From contig JABFQW010000041.1 of NCBI GenBank assembly GCA_013141455.1, positions 1 through 44,079 of the forward strand: a stretch of DNA of 44,079 bases, written 5' to 3'. This document shows, piece after piece, positions 15,216 through 25,082 of the stretch. Within the stretch, counting starts at the first letter, position 1. Every line of letters begins with the position of its first letter. The notes under the pieces were generated by a model that saw only the letters and a program-made list of their open reading frames with translations, searched no databases and was not told the DNA's origin. A program made the translations under genes and the position numbers. Source of the stretch: Bacteroidales bacterium (GTDB lineage: Bacteria > Bacteroidota > Bacteroidia > Bacteroidales > F082).

Positions 15216-16967
15216 ATGCAGAGTCGTTGGGTTGTCAAACAAGATGGTGAAGCCTTGGTGGTGAAACACCTGATGGAAGTGTTGTCGGTTGACGAACATT
15301 TAGCCAACCTGCTTGCCCAACGTGAGGTTCAGGGTTTTGAAGAAGCAAAAGCGTTTTTCAGACCCGATATCAGTCAGCTGCACGATCCTTTTCTGATGAA
15401 GGATATGGACAAGGCTGTCGAACGTGTGCTTCGCGCGCTGAAAGGAAATGAGAAGATTTTAATTTATGGCGATTACGATGTGGATGGTACCACTTCCGTA
15501 GCGCTCGTGTATTCGTATCTGAAGAAATTTTTTAAGAAACGTATCGAATTTTACATCCCCGACCGTTATAGCGAAGGCTACGGAATATCATTCAAGGGAA
15601 TCGATTATGCCGCCGAACATGGATATAACTTAGTTATCGCCCTCGATTGCGGCATCAAAGCTGTCGAGAAAATTAACTACGCCAACGAAAAGCATGTCGA
15701 TTTCATCATTTGCGACCACCACCGTCCGGGCGATGAACTGCCGGCTGCCGTAGCCGTGCTCGATACCAAAAGATCCGATTGCAGCTATCCGTTCAACGAG
15801 CTTTCGGGCTGTGGTGTTGGCTTCAAACTGATATCGGCCTTGGCAAGCGTGCAAGGCGAACCATTCGAACAGGTGTTGCAATTTATCGATCTCGTTGCCA
15901 TCAGCATTGCAGCCGACATCGTACCCATCGTGGGCGAAAACAGGATATTGGCCCATTTCGGACTGAAAGCCATCAACGCAAAACCACGGCCCGGCATCGA
16001 GGCTATACTGACTTATTCGCAGATTAAACGGCGCGAATTGCCCGATGAAGTGAAAGGCCTTGTTCTTACGCGCGAACTCACGATAAGCGATCTGGTGTTC
16101 CTGATCGGTCCGCGCATCAATGCTGCCGGTCGCATCGAAAGTGCCTGCAACTCGGTAAGGCTCCTCATTGCCGAAAAAATGGAACATGCCGAAAAATTAG
16201 CCGATGCCGTAAACAACCTCAACACCGAACGCCGCAGCCTCGATGAGCAGATCACCGAACAGGCCTTAGCCATGATTGAATCGGATGCCGGTCATAAGGA
16301 TGCCAAAAGCACCGTCGTCTACAACGAAAACTGGCATAAGGGCGTGATTGGCATTGTGGCTTCGCGGCTAACCGAAACCTATTACAGGCCTACCATCGTG
16401 CTCACCCATGCCAACAACCTCGTAACGGGTTCGGCACGATCGGTAAAAAACTTTGATGTGTATGATGCCATCGACCAATGTTCCGACCTACTCGAACATT
16501 TCGGCGGCCATAAATATGCTGCCGGCCTGTCGCTGAAACCCGGCAACCTCGAGGCCTTCCGTAAAAAATTTAACGATTTTGTGAGTGCCACCATCGGCGA
16601 TGAAATGCTTGTCCCCGAGATAGAAATAGATGAACGTCTCGAATTTGACCTTATCACCGACAAGTTCTACCGGATATTGAAGCAATTTGCTCCTTTTGGT
16701 CCGGGAAACATGGCTCCTGTTTTTCAATCCGACTTTGTGGTGGATACGGGAAACTCACGCGTAGTTGGCAAGAATCACCTGAAACTTGAACTGATGCAGC
16801 AGACTTCGCGCAGCAAAGAATTTTCAGGTATCGCATTTCAAAAAGGCTATATGTTCGAACAAATAAAATCGGGCAAGCCTTTCAGCATCTGTTACCATAT
16901 CGAAGAAAACGAATGGATGGGCAAATCGAACCTACAGCTGAATATCAAGGATATTAAATTCGATTGA
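15216..16967 (+). CDS. recJ: Single-stranded-DNA-specific 5'-3' exonuclease RecJ
   Basis: RecJ degrades single-stranded DNA from the 5' end in recombination and mismatch repair, using two divalent metals. Motif I is YGDYDVDGTTS at about 84-94 and the DHH motif is CDHHRPGD at about 166-173. The GPRINAAGRI segment of DHH phosphoesterases lies near 298-307 and DHHA1 follows (GGHKYAAGLSL near 435-445). The C-terminal OB-like domain contains FAPFGPGNMAPVF. The length of 583 residues is normal for the family. The start at 15216 (MQSRWVVKQDGE) matches the usual N-terminus of Bacteroidota RecJ. The composition is GC-richer than the island to its left, marking a return to core chromosome. Confidence 0.96.
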   Translation: MQSRWVVKQDGEALVVKHLMEVLSVDEHLANLLAQREVQGFEEAKAFFRPDISQLHDPFLMKDMDKAVERVLRALKGNEKILIYGDYDVDGTTSVALVYSYLKKFFKKRIEFYIPDRYSEGYGISFKGIDYAAEHGYNLVIALDCGIKAVEKINYANEKHVDFIICDHHRPGDELPAAVAVLDTKRSDCSYPFNELSGCGVGFKLISALASVQGEPFEQVLQFIDLVAISIAADIVPIVGENRILAHFGLKAINAKPRPGIEAILTYSQIKRRELPDEVKGLVLTRELTISDLVFLIGPRINAAGRIESACNSVRLLIAEKMEHAEKLADAVNNLNTERRSLDEQITEQALAMIESDAGHKDAKSTVVYNENWHKGVIGIVASRLTETYYRPTIVLTHANNLVTGSARSVKNFDVYDAIDQCSDLLEHFGGHKYAAGLSLKPGNLEAFRKKFNDFVSATIGDEMLVPEIEIDERLEFDLITDKFYRILKQFAPFGPGNMAPVFQSDFVVDTGNSRVVGKNHLKLELMQQTSRSKEFSGIAFQKGYMFEQIKSGKPFSICYHIEENEWMGKSNLQLNIKDIKFD

Positions 16968-17048
16968 GGTATTGATCTTATTTATTAGCCAAAAATTGGT
17001 ATTTGCCTGAGCCGGATATGACCAAAATGAAGTTCCCGGTAATTTATC

Positions 17049-17056
17049 TAAATTTG
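17049..17056 (+). promoter_or_regulatory. Candidate Bacteroidota -7 promoter element (TAAATTTG)
   Basis: TAAATTTG fits the TAnnTTTG consensus used by the primary sigma factor of Bacteroidota. It lies 20 bases before the ATG of the first CotH-family gene. A convincing -33 TTTG is not present at the usual distance, so support is only partial. Confidence 0.4.
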
Positions 17057-17075
17057 TGTATGAATCGAAAATACC

Positions 17076-20000
17076 ATGTTAGCTAAACGAATCATTTTAA
17101 TGCTGGTTTTCCTTTGGGTATTTGATGCTGACACCTTAACGGCACAGGTGTTGATCAATGAAGGCAGCAACCGCAATTACTCCGTTATGCCTGATGAAGA
17201 CGGCGATTATCCCGATTGGATCGAACTTTACAATGCCGGTACCGAGGCAGTAAACCTCCTGAATTATTCATTAACTGACAATACAACGAACCCCGCCAAA
17301 TGGGTTTTCCCTGAAATCGTGATGCAGGCAGGAGAGTACAGAACCATATACTGTAGCGGGAAAAACCGCAGGCCATTTCCCGGTTTTACCCATGTTGTGA
17401 ACGACACTGCCTTCACAGCGGTTACCGGATGGAACACGCATTGGTTCAATAACGCGTATTACTGGGACGGCGTTTCAGGAATCCTGATCAACACCTGTTC
17501 CTACAATTCGGCAGGTTACACTTCAAATTCAGTATTTAACCAAACGGTCACCCCATATCTTTCAAGCGTGTATGCTTTCGTTGACGGTAGCCCCGATGCC
17601 TGCATGTGGGCTTATGGGACACCGGTCTACCTGAGGCCCAATATTCAGATGAACGGCATCACCATCGGAACAGGTGAGGTCCAAAACGCGAACACATCCT
17701 ATCCGGCACCGTATGGTAACTGGTACTGGTGCGCCCGAAATCAGATGCTGATTCAGGCCTCAGAGTTGCTTGATGCAGGTTTTACCGAAGGTTTTATCAC
17801 GAGCATTGCCTTTGATGTAGCCTCAACCGATCCGAATACGGTGTATGATTATATCGAAATAAGTTTAAAATCGGTGGACGATATTTCAGTTTCGTCGATG
17901 TTTAAACCGGCTGAGCCGGGCGTGTCGTTACATACAAATTTTAAAATCGCCGACGATGGTGAAACCATCAGCCTGTATTCATCAAACCAGGTACTTTTGA
18001 GCAGTTTGTTTGTAAACTGTGAAGACCTCGACAACAGTTCCGGTTCATCGCCCGATGCTTCGTCAGATATTTACCTTTTTCAAACCGGAACGCCCGCTGC
18101 AACCAATAATATGTCGCCGACCTTTACCGGATACCTTATCCCACCCATATTATCCACGGCGCCAGGTTTCTTCGAAAATCCATTCAGCGTGAGCATCAGT
18201 AATCCGAACGGAGCAGCCTCCACCCTGCATTACACAACCGATGGGAGCGATCCGACAACTTCGTCGCCCCAATACAATGGCAATCCGGTTTATATATCCG
18301 GTTCAGTTGTATTAAAAGCCAGGGCATTTAAAACCGGTAAATTACCAAGCCAAAATGATGTTGCCACCTATCTGATTGGTGTTGACCATAGCACGCCGGT
18401 TTTGTCGGTTGTTACCGGCAACGACAACCTGTATGGCGAAGCCGGGATATTCGACAATTGGTGGCAGGACTGGGAACGGGCAGCCTATGTGCAATATTTC
18501 GATTCAACAAAACAATTGATCTTCTCACAACGGGCCGGAATACAGATGGATGGAGGATGGGGTGGAAGCCGCTATCAACCCCAGCATTCATTCAGGGTGG
18601 AACTGGCCGATGGCGTACTTGGCGAAGACCCCTTAAACTATCAACTGATACCAAACAGGCCTGGAAGAACAACATACAGCAAGTTTTACCTGAGAAACGG
18701 AAGTAACCAATACTTGGTTCTTCCCTATAAAGACGCCTGCCAGGTTGCTGCAATGAGCAACGGAACCAATAACTACCACGCGGCATGGCGACCTCTATCT
18801 GTTTATTTGAATGGCGAATACTTCGGACTGTATGAGCTGCGTGAGAAAATAGATTCAGAGTACTTTGAGTTTCTCGATGGCGCTGATCCTGACAGCACGA
18901 CCATACTGTCGCAGAGCGCCTGGTATGGAGGTTCATTACGGGCTGTTGAAGGCTCGGTCGATCCGTTTTTTGTGTCCTCGCAAGCTATTCATGACCTGAA
19001 TCCGTCCGATACTGATTTTTGGGAGAAGGCCGATGTTCATTTCGATTTGAACTGGTACACCGATTACATCATCGGGGAATCGTGGATGGGTAATACGGAT
19101 TGGCCCTGGAATAATATTAAAATATATCGTTCAGATGTTACCGGACAGCGATGGAGATTTTGCCTGATTGACCAGGAGCTTGCCATGTTACCCAATGGCT
19201 GGACCGATTATAATTTTGATCATATCGCCTATATGCTGGGGCAGGATCCATCAATCCCGTATATCAGTGTTTGGTTGAAAGGGATACAAAACAACAGGTT
19301 CAGAGATTATTTTATCAACCGGTTTGCCGACCAGATGAATACGATTTATCGGTATGAGCGCCTTTCGGCCATCGAAAACAATATGTATTCGCTCACTTTC
19401 CCTGAGATGCCCAATGAGTTTGCACGTTGGGGCGACCCCAATAACATACCTATGCAGATGTTTGCTTTTGGAAGTAATCATATCACATTGCGTGAGCAGT
19501 ATTTGCAACGGACACCGCAGGTGCGGAATCACATCCTTTCGAATTTCAATCTGCCTGGTTTGGTTGATCTCTCCCTCGATGTTTTTCCGGCTGAAGCCGG
19601 TAGCATACGCATCAGTACCATTAAGCCGGAATCGTATCCCTGGCAGGGAATTTATTTTAACGGAGTCCCGGTCAGCATCACAGCTGAACCGGTTCAGGGA
19701 TATACCTTCAGTCATTGGGCTGCCAATGGATTGATAACCGACACTCTCAATCCTGTTTTCAGGGATACGCTCAACGTCGCTAATATCAGTTTTGTTGCAT
19801 TTTTTGAAGATGAAACAACTGCCGTGCAAGCGGTTACTGCAAAACAGACCCGGTTTTCGTTGTTTCCAATTCCTGCCATTGATGTATTGTATATTGCCGG
19901 TGACTCGAAATCAGATTCGCATTACCAGATCATTGATCTGAATGGCCGGATCATGAAGTCGGGGTTTATCAACAGCACTGAAACGACAGTTGATATCAGC

Positions 20001-20093
20001 GCGTTGTCAGCGGGTGTTTATCTGATGCGTATCACAAATCAACATCAGCAACAGGAGCAGCTTCGATTTGTTAAAGTGAAAAAACAATTTTGA
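17076..20093 (+). CDS. Secreted CotH-family protein with split lamin-tail domain and T9SS sorting domain
   Basis: This is a 1005-residue exported protein. In order: signal peptide (1-23), first half of a lamin-tail-like domain (about 24-97), an inserted Trp- and Tyr-rich segment (about 105-280), second half of the lamin-tail fold (about 283-315), and a chitobiase/hexosaminidase C-terminal-type domain (HYTTDGSDPTT, 385-395). A CotH kinase-like domain follows (about 485-830; GEYFGLYELREKID at 580-593, FCLIDQELAM at 695-704), then an InlB-like repeat with YTFSHWAANG, and a T9SS type A sorting domain (FSLFPIPAIDVLYIAG to the end). CotH proteins in Bacillus spore coats phosphorylate serines; bacterial secreted versions are largely uncharacterised. 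It is probably anchored on the cell surface. Confidence 0.9.
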   Translation: MLAKRIILMLVFLWVFDADTLTAQVLINEGSNRNYSVMPDEDGDYPDWIELYNAGTEAVNLLNYSLTDNTTNPAKWVFPEIVMQAGEYRTIYCSGKNRRPFPGFTHVVNDTAFTAVTGWNTHWFNNAYYWDGVSGILINTCSYNSAGYTSNSVFNQTVTPYLSSVYAFVDGSPDACMWAYGTPVYLRPNIQMNGITIGTGEVQNANTSYPAPYGNWYWCARNQMLIQASELLDAGFTEGFITSIAFDVASTDPNTVYDYIEISLKSVDDISVSSMFKPAEPGVSLHTNFKIADDGETISLYSSNQVLLSSLFVNCEDLDNSSGSSPDASSDIYLFQTGTPAATNNMSPTFTGYLIPPILSTAPGFFENPFSVSISNPNGAASTLHYTTDGSDPTTSSPQYNGNPVYISGSVVLKARAFKTGKLPSQNDVATYLIGVDHSTPVLSVVTGNDNLYGEAGIFDNWWQDWERAAYVQYFDSTKQLIFSQRAGIQMDGGWGGSRYQPQHSFRVELADGVLGEDPLNYQLIPNRPGRTTYSKFYLRNGSNQYLVLPYKDACQVAAMSNGTNNYHAAWRPLSVYLNGEYFGLYELREKIDSEYFEFLDGADPDSTTILSQSAWYGGSLRAVEGSVDPFFVSSQAIHDLNPSDTDFWEKADVHFDLNWYTDYIIGESWMGNTDWPWNNIKIYRSDVTGQRWRFCLIDQELAMLPNGWTDYNFDHIAYMLGQDPSIPYISVWLKGIQNNRFRDYFINRFADQMNTIYRYERLSAIENNMYSLTFPEMPNEFARWGDPNNIPMQMFAFGSNHITLREQYLQRTPQVRNHILSNFNLPGLVDLSLDVFPAEAGSIRISTIKPESYPWQGIYFNGVPVSITAEPVQGYTFSHWAANGLITDTLNPVFRDTLNVANISFVAFFEDETTAVQAVTAKQTRFSLFPIPAIDVLYIAGDSKSDSHYQIIDLNGRIMKSGFINSTETTVDISALSAGVYLMRITNQHQQQEQLRFVKVKKQF

Positions 20094-20265
20094 GTCCCCT
20101 CCGAAAAGCAAAATATTGCCACAAAAGCACAAAAACACCAAATTTCACCAATGGTAAAACACTGATTGTGAGTGTTTGGAGTATTTTGGAGATTTGGTCT
20201 CGTCATAGCATGCATGACGAGATCGTGGCATTTCTTTTTTTTAACAGTTTTCAGAGGGGACTCAA
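20090..20265. repeat. Palindromic element overlapping the CotH stop codon
   Basis: Arms ttgagtcccctccgaaaa (20090-20107) and ttttcagaggggactcaa (20248-20265) are inverted repeats matching at 17 of 18 positions. The left arm contains the TGA stop of the upstream gene (20091-20093). Inside is a perfect 9-bp hairpin, tctcgtcat/atgacgaga (20198-20206 and 20214-20222), related to the hairpin at 5149-5168. The element lies between convergent genes and may also end transcription. Confidence 0.65.
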
Positions 20266-20315
20266 TTTTAGGATTACACTTTTTATTACGGCGGTAACGT
20301 TGTAAGGCGTCGTGT

Positions 20316-20966
20316 TTAATACATTCCAAGAATAACCCTGCCGATCAGGAAAAGGCCAAAAGCCATCAATCCGATCCCGGCAATTTTATTAAAGATACCG
20401 ATCATGTGATCGGTCAGATATCGCTTGATATTGTAAGCGGCATATGCCTTGCCGATGTCGGTTGACAATACGGTGAGCAAGGTTCCGCCAAAAAAATAAA
20501 CAAGTTCATCTTCATTCCCTTCGAAACGGGTCGAAATACCAACAATCACCCCGACCCAAAAAATCCATACGAAAGGATTTACGATATTCATAAAAAACCC
20601 TTTGGCAATGAAAACGAACCATTTAGGGCCTTTGACATGGATGGGCAAATCGTCGTCATCCGTTTCGGGAACCTGGGAAACCACTTTCCGGCTGAAGGTC
20701 ACCAGGCCAAATATGATTAATATCACCCCGCTCGAAACACCAAACCACATATAATTACTCGGTGCGGTAACAATCTGTATGGCTCCCATCAAACAGAGGA
20801 TTACCATAACCATATCGTTGAGAAATATCCCGATCGCTAAAAAAACTGCAGAGGTAAAGCCGCGGTGAATGCTCGTCTGGACCAACGAAAAGAATGCAGG
20901 GCCAAAGCCGAAAAAAGTAGCCAGCGTTAAGCCCAACAACATCCCTTCAAATATCAATGACAGCAT
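20316..20966 (-). CDS. LysE-family amino-acid exporter
   Basis: This is a 216-residue inner-membrane protein with six predicted helices. The N-terminal segment GMLLGLTLATFFGFGPAFFSLVQTSIHRGF has the LysE-type glycine- and proline-rich first helix (quoted in parts: FGFGPAFFSLVQ is the diagnostic piece), and NIVNPFVWIFWVGV near residue 125 is the typical NPK/NPF-like helix. The family exports basic or neutral amino acids and related metabolites. It starts 11 bases after the GH3-family gene on the same strand, so the two form an operon. GH3 proteins conjugate acids to amino acids, which may be relevant to the pairing, but the substrate is not readable. Confidence 0.88.
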   Translation of the reverse strand: MLSLIFEGMLLGLTLATFFGFGPAFFSLVQTSIHRGFTSAVFLAIGIFLNDMVMVILCLMGAIQIVTAPSNYMWFGVSSGVILIIFGLVTFSRKVVSQVPETDDDDLPIHVKGPKWFVFIAKGFFMNIVNPFVWIFWVGVIVGISTRFEGNEDELVYFFGGTLLTVLSTDIGKAYAAYNIKRYLTDHMIGIFNKIAGIGLMAFGLFLIGRVILGMY

Positions 20967-20977
20967 ACTTTTTACGT

Positions 20978-22549
20978 TTACGATTCACTGCCTAACTGAT
21001 GTACGTTTTTATCGAATCCCTGTTCCTTCAAAAACGATTGCCAATCTTCGAGACGTTTGTTTTTTAACACACGCGGGAATTTATTGGCTGCACCTTCTTT
21101 ACCAAGTTTCTTCATATAGTCGTTAAACACATGCATAGGAATGATACTTATGAAAAGTTCCTTCACGGCTTCGGTGCGCTCAACCATATAGTCGTCGTTA
21201 AGTTGATTGAGGTAACCATCAATTTTACTGAGCGCGAGAACAGGATCAATTTTATCATCGGTGCCAATATACCAATGGTGTGCAAACATGCTTCCGTGTC
21301 TGATTCCGGCCACAGTGAATTCGCGTATATCAAGATCGAACTCCTCCTGAAGTAACTCAATGGCACGGTTGATGTTTTCGCCTGAAAGATGTTCACCACA
21401 GAGACTCAGAAAATGTTTCGTGCGTCCGGTGATGATGATCTGACATTTTTCGACATTAACAAACCTGATGGTATCGCCGATGAGATAGCGCCATGCACCC
21501 GCGTTTGTTGATAACAACAGGGCGTAATCTTCATTGTTCGAAACTTCGGTAAGCGTAAGCGTTCGTGCATCGGGCCGCATATTTCCGTCCTCATCAAAGT
21601 TTTGATCGTTGAAAGGTACAAACTCAAAATAGATGCCATTATCAACAACCAATTGCAATATCCGATCCTGAAGACTGGTCTGGTAAGCAATTAAGCCTTC
21701 CGATGCCAAATAGCTCTCTGAATAAATCATGGGTTTACCAAAAAGCTTTTCAAAACTTTTTTCATACGGGGCAAAGGATACGCCGCTGTGAACATAAACC
21801 GAAAGATTTGGCCAAATATCGTGTATCGAATTCAGTTTATATTTTTCGATAATCCGTTCCATTAAAATCTGAACCCAGGCCGGAACGCCTACGATAACAC
21901 TAATGTCCCAACCGGGAGCATTTTTGATCATCTCGTTCAGTTTGGTTGCCCAATCCGTTGCCTTCGAAATCTGACGACCGGGCTTGTAAAAATGTTGAAA
22001 CCAGAATGGAAGGTTACCTGTGGTTATACCTGATAAATCGCCGGCATAATACGTTCCATTGTATTGTAAGTGTGTGCTTCCGCCGATCATCAGCATACCC
22101 TTTTCATAAAAACGATCCGGAAAATTAAACTTCGAGGTTGAAACTAATTGCCTGATGCTCGCCCTTTTGATCGAAGTAAGCATATCCGAAGTTACCGGAA
22201 TAAACTTGCTCGACGATTCGGAGGTGCCCGAACTGAGGGCGAAATATTTGGTCCTTCCGGGCCAGCTCACATAGGTTTCGCCGTTTAATGCCCTATACCA
22301 CCATTGTTTGTACATGGAATTATAGTCGAAGACAGGCACGTTTTTACGAAAACTGTCTTGTACATGATCATCGGCAAGTATTTTCGTGAAATCGTAATAT
22401 TCGCCAAAGGCTGTTAACTCAGCTTTGCCAAGTAATTTTTTCAACTGGGCAAGTTGGGCAGTAACGGGATTCAGTCGTTTCTTTTTAAGTTCAACCGGTA
22501 CGTTGCGAAACTCATACGCTTTCTTAATGATTGATCCGAGTATGGGCAT
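20978..22549 (-). CDS. GH3-family acyl-adenylating (auxin-responsive GH3-like) protein
   Basis: This 523-residue protein belongs to the adenylate-forming GH3 group. The phosphate-binding loop is visible as FALSSGTSESSSKFIPVT (about 105-122), the AMP-binding middle as PMIYSESYLASEGLIAYQ, and the hinge to the C-terminal cap as IIITGRTKHFLSLCGEHLS (about 375-393). Plant GH3 enzymes join carboxylic acids such as auxin or jasmonate to amino acids. The bacterial proteins share the fold but their substrates are unknown. Length and motifs are intact. The gene is first of a two-gene unit with the LysE exporter and divergent from an outer-membrane protein gene. Confidence 0.93.
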   Translation of the reverse strand: MPILGSIIKKAYEFRNVPVELKKKRLNPVTAQLAQLKKLLGKAELTAFGEYYDFTKILADDHVQDSFRKNVPVFDYNSMYKQWWYRALNGETYVSWPGRTKYFALSSGTSESSSKFIPVTSDMLTSIKRASIRQLVSTSKFNFPDRFYEKGMLMIGGSTHLQYNGTYYAGDLSGITTGNLPFWFQHFYKPGRQISKATDWATKLNEMIKNAPGWDISVIVGVPAWVQILMERIIEKYKLNSIHDIWPNLSVYVHSGVSFAPYEKSFEKLFGKPMIYSESYLASEGLIAYQTSLQDRILQLVVDNGIYFEFVPFNDQNFDEDGNMRPDARTLTLTEVSNNEDYALLLSTNAGAWRYLIGDTIRFVNVEKCQIIITGRTKHFLSLCGEHLSGENINRAIELLQEEFDLDIREFTVAGIRHGSMFAHHWYIGTDDKIDPVLALSKIDGYLNQLNDDYMVERTEAVKELFISIIPMHVFNDYMKKLGKEGAANKFPRVLKNKRLEDWQSFLKEQGFDKNVHQLGSES

Positions 22550-22789
22550 TTGTTTTTATTTAAGTGATGCAAATGTATGGTTTTTTTTATGATTTAAATT
22601 GTGTTGGCTGACCTGGTATAATAGGTAAAGGTATCCAAAGAAAGCATAATGACTGTGAATCAGTTTACTTATCAGACTTTGGTTTGCTGCTTTCGGTCTA
22701 ATGTTTACCTTTGATTTCGAATCGCATTCAGGTTCTGGCGGTATTCGGGAGTTGTTTATTTTATTGATCAACGACAAAAAGATAATCGT

Positions 22790-24136
22790 ATGAATAAAAC
22801 CTTGCAAATTTTGCTTGCTGTGGTCATCGTACCGTTGGTTGCTCTATCGCAGCCAGATGAAAAAGTTCAGGTAAAAAAAGGCTGGAATTTTGGTGCATTG
22901 CCGGCAGTTTCATTCAATACGGATCTGGGTTTTCAATATGGCGCCCTTATCAATTTATTTCATTATGGCGATGGCAGCCGTTACCCGGTGTATGATCATT
23001 CGCTTTATCTTGAAGCCTCGCGCTACACAAAAGGCAGTGGTTTGCTGCGGTTTTCCTACGACAGTGATCGTCTTATAAAAAACCTTAAGACCTCCTTCGA
23101 TCTGAGTTATTTACCCGAACAAGCCATCAGTTTTTTTGGATTTAACGGATATGATGCCATTTATAACAAGGCCTGGGAAGATGATACCGATGCCGCTTAT
23201 AAGAGCAGGGTTTTTTACAGGCACAAACGCGATATGTGGCGCATCATTACCAATGTGAGTGGTAAGCTTGTAAACGACAACATACTATGGTCGGCCGGAT
23301 TGGATTTTTATGCCGTTAAAATTGCCTCAGTTGATGTTGACCGCTTAAACCGTGGAAAAGACGAGCAAGATAAACTTCCTTCTTTGATCGATCAGCCCGG
23401 ACTATTCGAAAAATACAAACAGTGGGGCGTTTTGCCCGTTGATGAATTAAATGGCGGAACATTTACCGGCTTAAAACTTGGATTGGTTTACGACAGCCGC
23501 GATTTTGAGCCTAACCCGATGCACGGGTTATGGACTGATATGATCTTGTATGCCGCACCCAAATTTTTATCGGACCTTGATAAAGGATTTATCCAGTTGA
23601 GCGTAACGCACCGGCAATATTTCACGCTTGTGAAAGATAAACTTTCGTTTGTTTACCGCTTATCGTATCAACAAAAAATTGGTGGCCATATTCCATTTTA
23701 TGCACTTCCGTTGCTGATTACCACGCAAATGAAAGGAGCTTATTCCGAAGGGCTTGGCGGCGATGGTTCGGTGCGCGGGCTGATGCGTAACCGTGTGGTT
23801 GGCGAAGGAATCGTTTATGGAAATACTGAGTTCAGGTGGAAATTTTATAAAACACGTATCTGGAATCAAAACATTTATTGTGGCCTGAATACCTTTATCG
23901 ACGCCGGAATGGTAGTGGATAAGGTGCCGGTCGATGCACATTTGTTATCATTGGATCCGTCGAATCATGCGGTTGATTATTTTGCCGTTGACGCCGAAAA
24001 AATGCATTGGACCGGTGGACTTGGCCTGAAATTGGTGATGAACGAAAACTTCATCATTTCGGGCGATGTTGGCCGTGCACTGAACGAACAGGATGGTGGC
24101 ATCGGCATATATATCGGGCTGAATTATCTTTTTTAA
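22790..24136 (+). CDS. Omp85/BamA-TamA-like outer-membrane barrel protein
   Basis: This is a 448-residue protein with signal peptide (1-20, ending LSQ). The N-terminal strand region GWNFGALPAVSFNTDLGFQY matches the DUF5982 type that precedes surface-antigen barrels in this phylum. The barrel includes LVYDSRDFEPNPMHG near 228-242, the RGL variant of the conserved loop motif (GGDGSVRGLMRNRVVGEG, about 324-341) and a C-terminal Phe (GLNYLF). There are no POTRA domains, so it is not BamA itself. It may insert or secrete a protein or lipid. It is monocistronic and divergent from the GH3 gene. Confidence 0.88.
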   Translation: MNKTLQILLAVVIVPLVALSQPDEKVQVKKGWNFGALPAVSFNTDLGFQYGALINLFHYGDGSRYPVYDHSLYLEASRYTKGSGLLRFSYDSDRLIKNLKTSFDLSYLPEQAISFFGFNGYDAIYNKAWEDDTDAAYKSRVFYRHKRDMWRIITNVSGKLVNDNILWSAGLDFYAVKIASVDVDRLNRGKDEQDKLPSLIDQPGLFEKYKQWGVLPVDELNGGTFTGLKLGLVYDSRDFEPNPMHGLWTDMILYAAPKFLSDLDKGFIQLSVTHRQYFTLVKDKLSFVYRLSYQQKIGGHIPFYALPLLITTQMKGAYSEGLGGDGSVRGLMRNRVVGEGIVYGNTEFRWKFYKTRIWNQNIYCGLNTFIDAGMVVDKVPVDAHLLSLDPSNHAVDYFAVDAEKMHWTGGLGLKLVMNENFIISGDVGRALNEQDGGIGIYIGLNYLF

Positions 24137-24155
24137 GTCGTTTTAATCCTAAAAA

Positions 24156-24182
24156 ATAACCCGAAATGAATCATTGGGTTAT
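24156..24182. terminator. Hairpin between convergent genes
   Basis: A 7-bp stem ataaccc (24156-24162) and gggttat (24176-24182) sits between the convergent Omp85-like and DUF6629 genes and overlaps the stop codon of the latter. A-rich and T-rich flanks make it usable in both directions, though the stem is weak. Confidence 0.45.
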
Positions 24183-24859
24183 ATGGTTTTTTTCAGTAAT
24201 ACGATTTTATCAAAATTGAATTTTATTTTCGAGTCCCGAAGTATCCAATAAATGACACCACTGATCAGTGCTGCAAAAAAACACCATACCGAAGTGAGAT
24301 ATTGTGTGAAAAATATCGCTGTAATCAAACACGAAAAGAACATCAGCACACCCAATAAATGCGTTCGTTTTATGCTCGAAACAAAAAGCGGTGTAATTGT
24401 GGCGATTAAATAGAATGTAAAGGAGAATATTACCAATGGTTTTGGAAAATCGGTGTTATACAATATATGGTAACCGGTAATTTCGGGTCTGACAGTATAA
24501 AATAGTAAACAGGCGGCATAATACATCGATAATGTTATTCCGATACCCAGCAACATCCAAAGCACGATTTTCCGTTTTGTATTCTTTTCCATGAGCAGTA
24601 CCGAAACAGGAATCATGAGTGGCCAGAGTACCTCGGCCATGATTAAAAACAGATAGGTTGCGAATTTTTGAAAGTGAATATATTCAGGATTTGGAAGGCT
24701 TAACCATAAAAATCCCTCGGTAATCTGTTGTAAGCCAAAAAATAACGGAATGCTGGCAAACACAAGCTGAGAAGGCTTGTGAATTTTCTTTACTGTCGCA
24801 ACTCCTATCACTGAGATGATTGCACCTCCAACGAAACTTGCTTCGGTTGAGAAACACAT
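24179..24859 (-). CDS. DUF6629 family membrane protein
   Basis: This is a 226-residue integral membrane protein with about seven helices. The conserved N-terminus MCFSTEASFVGGAIISVIGV is diagnostic for the family, so I take the ATG at 24859 rather than the in-frame ATG at 24925, which would add 22 unrelated residues. QQITEGFLWLSL near residue 45 is the second conserved segment, and SVWCFFAALISGVIYW is near the C-terminus. The biochemical role is unknown. The gene stands alone, convergent with the Omp85-like gene. Confidence 0.87.
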   Translation of the reverse strand: MCFSTEASFVGGAIISVIGVATVKKIHKPSQLVFASIPLFFGLQQITEGFLWLSLPNPEYIHFQKFATYLFLIMAEVLWPLMIPVSVLLMEKNTKRKIVLWMLLGIGITLSMYYAACLLFYTVRPEITGYHILYNTDFPKPLVIFSFTFYLIATITPLFVSSIKRTHLLGVLMFFSCLITAIFFTQYLTSVWCFFAALISGVIYWILRDSKIKFNFDKIVLLKKTI

Positions 24860-25082
24860 GATATTTACCTCTCTGTTGGTATTAATGATAATGCATTGAA
24901 AACAAAATATCTGGTAATGATACAACGAATAATTGGTTAAAGATTTGAAAACCCAAATTTCTGTCTGACTTTATCCTTTTCCCTTGTTGTGAGAATCTGT
25001 CATCGGCAGATAGAACCGGTAAAAAGAAGTAACTTTGTTATGACTTTTAAATCAGGTATTCCAACGGTTAAAGGAATAGGAA

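Noticed and set aside
19251-19829. A 192-codon minus-strand open frame
   Set aside because: It is antisense to the CotH and InlB-like parts of the secreted protein at 17076-20093 and has no recognisable domain.
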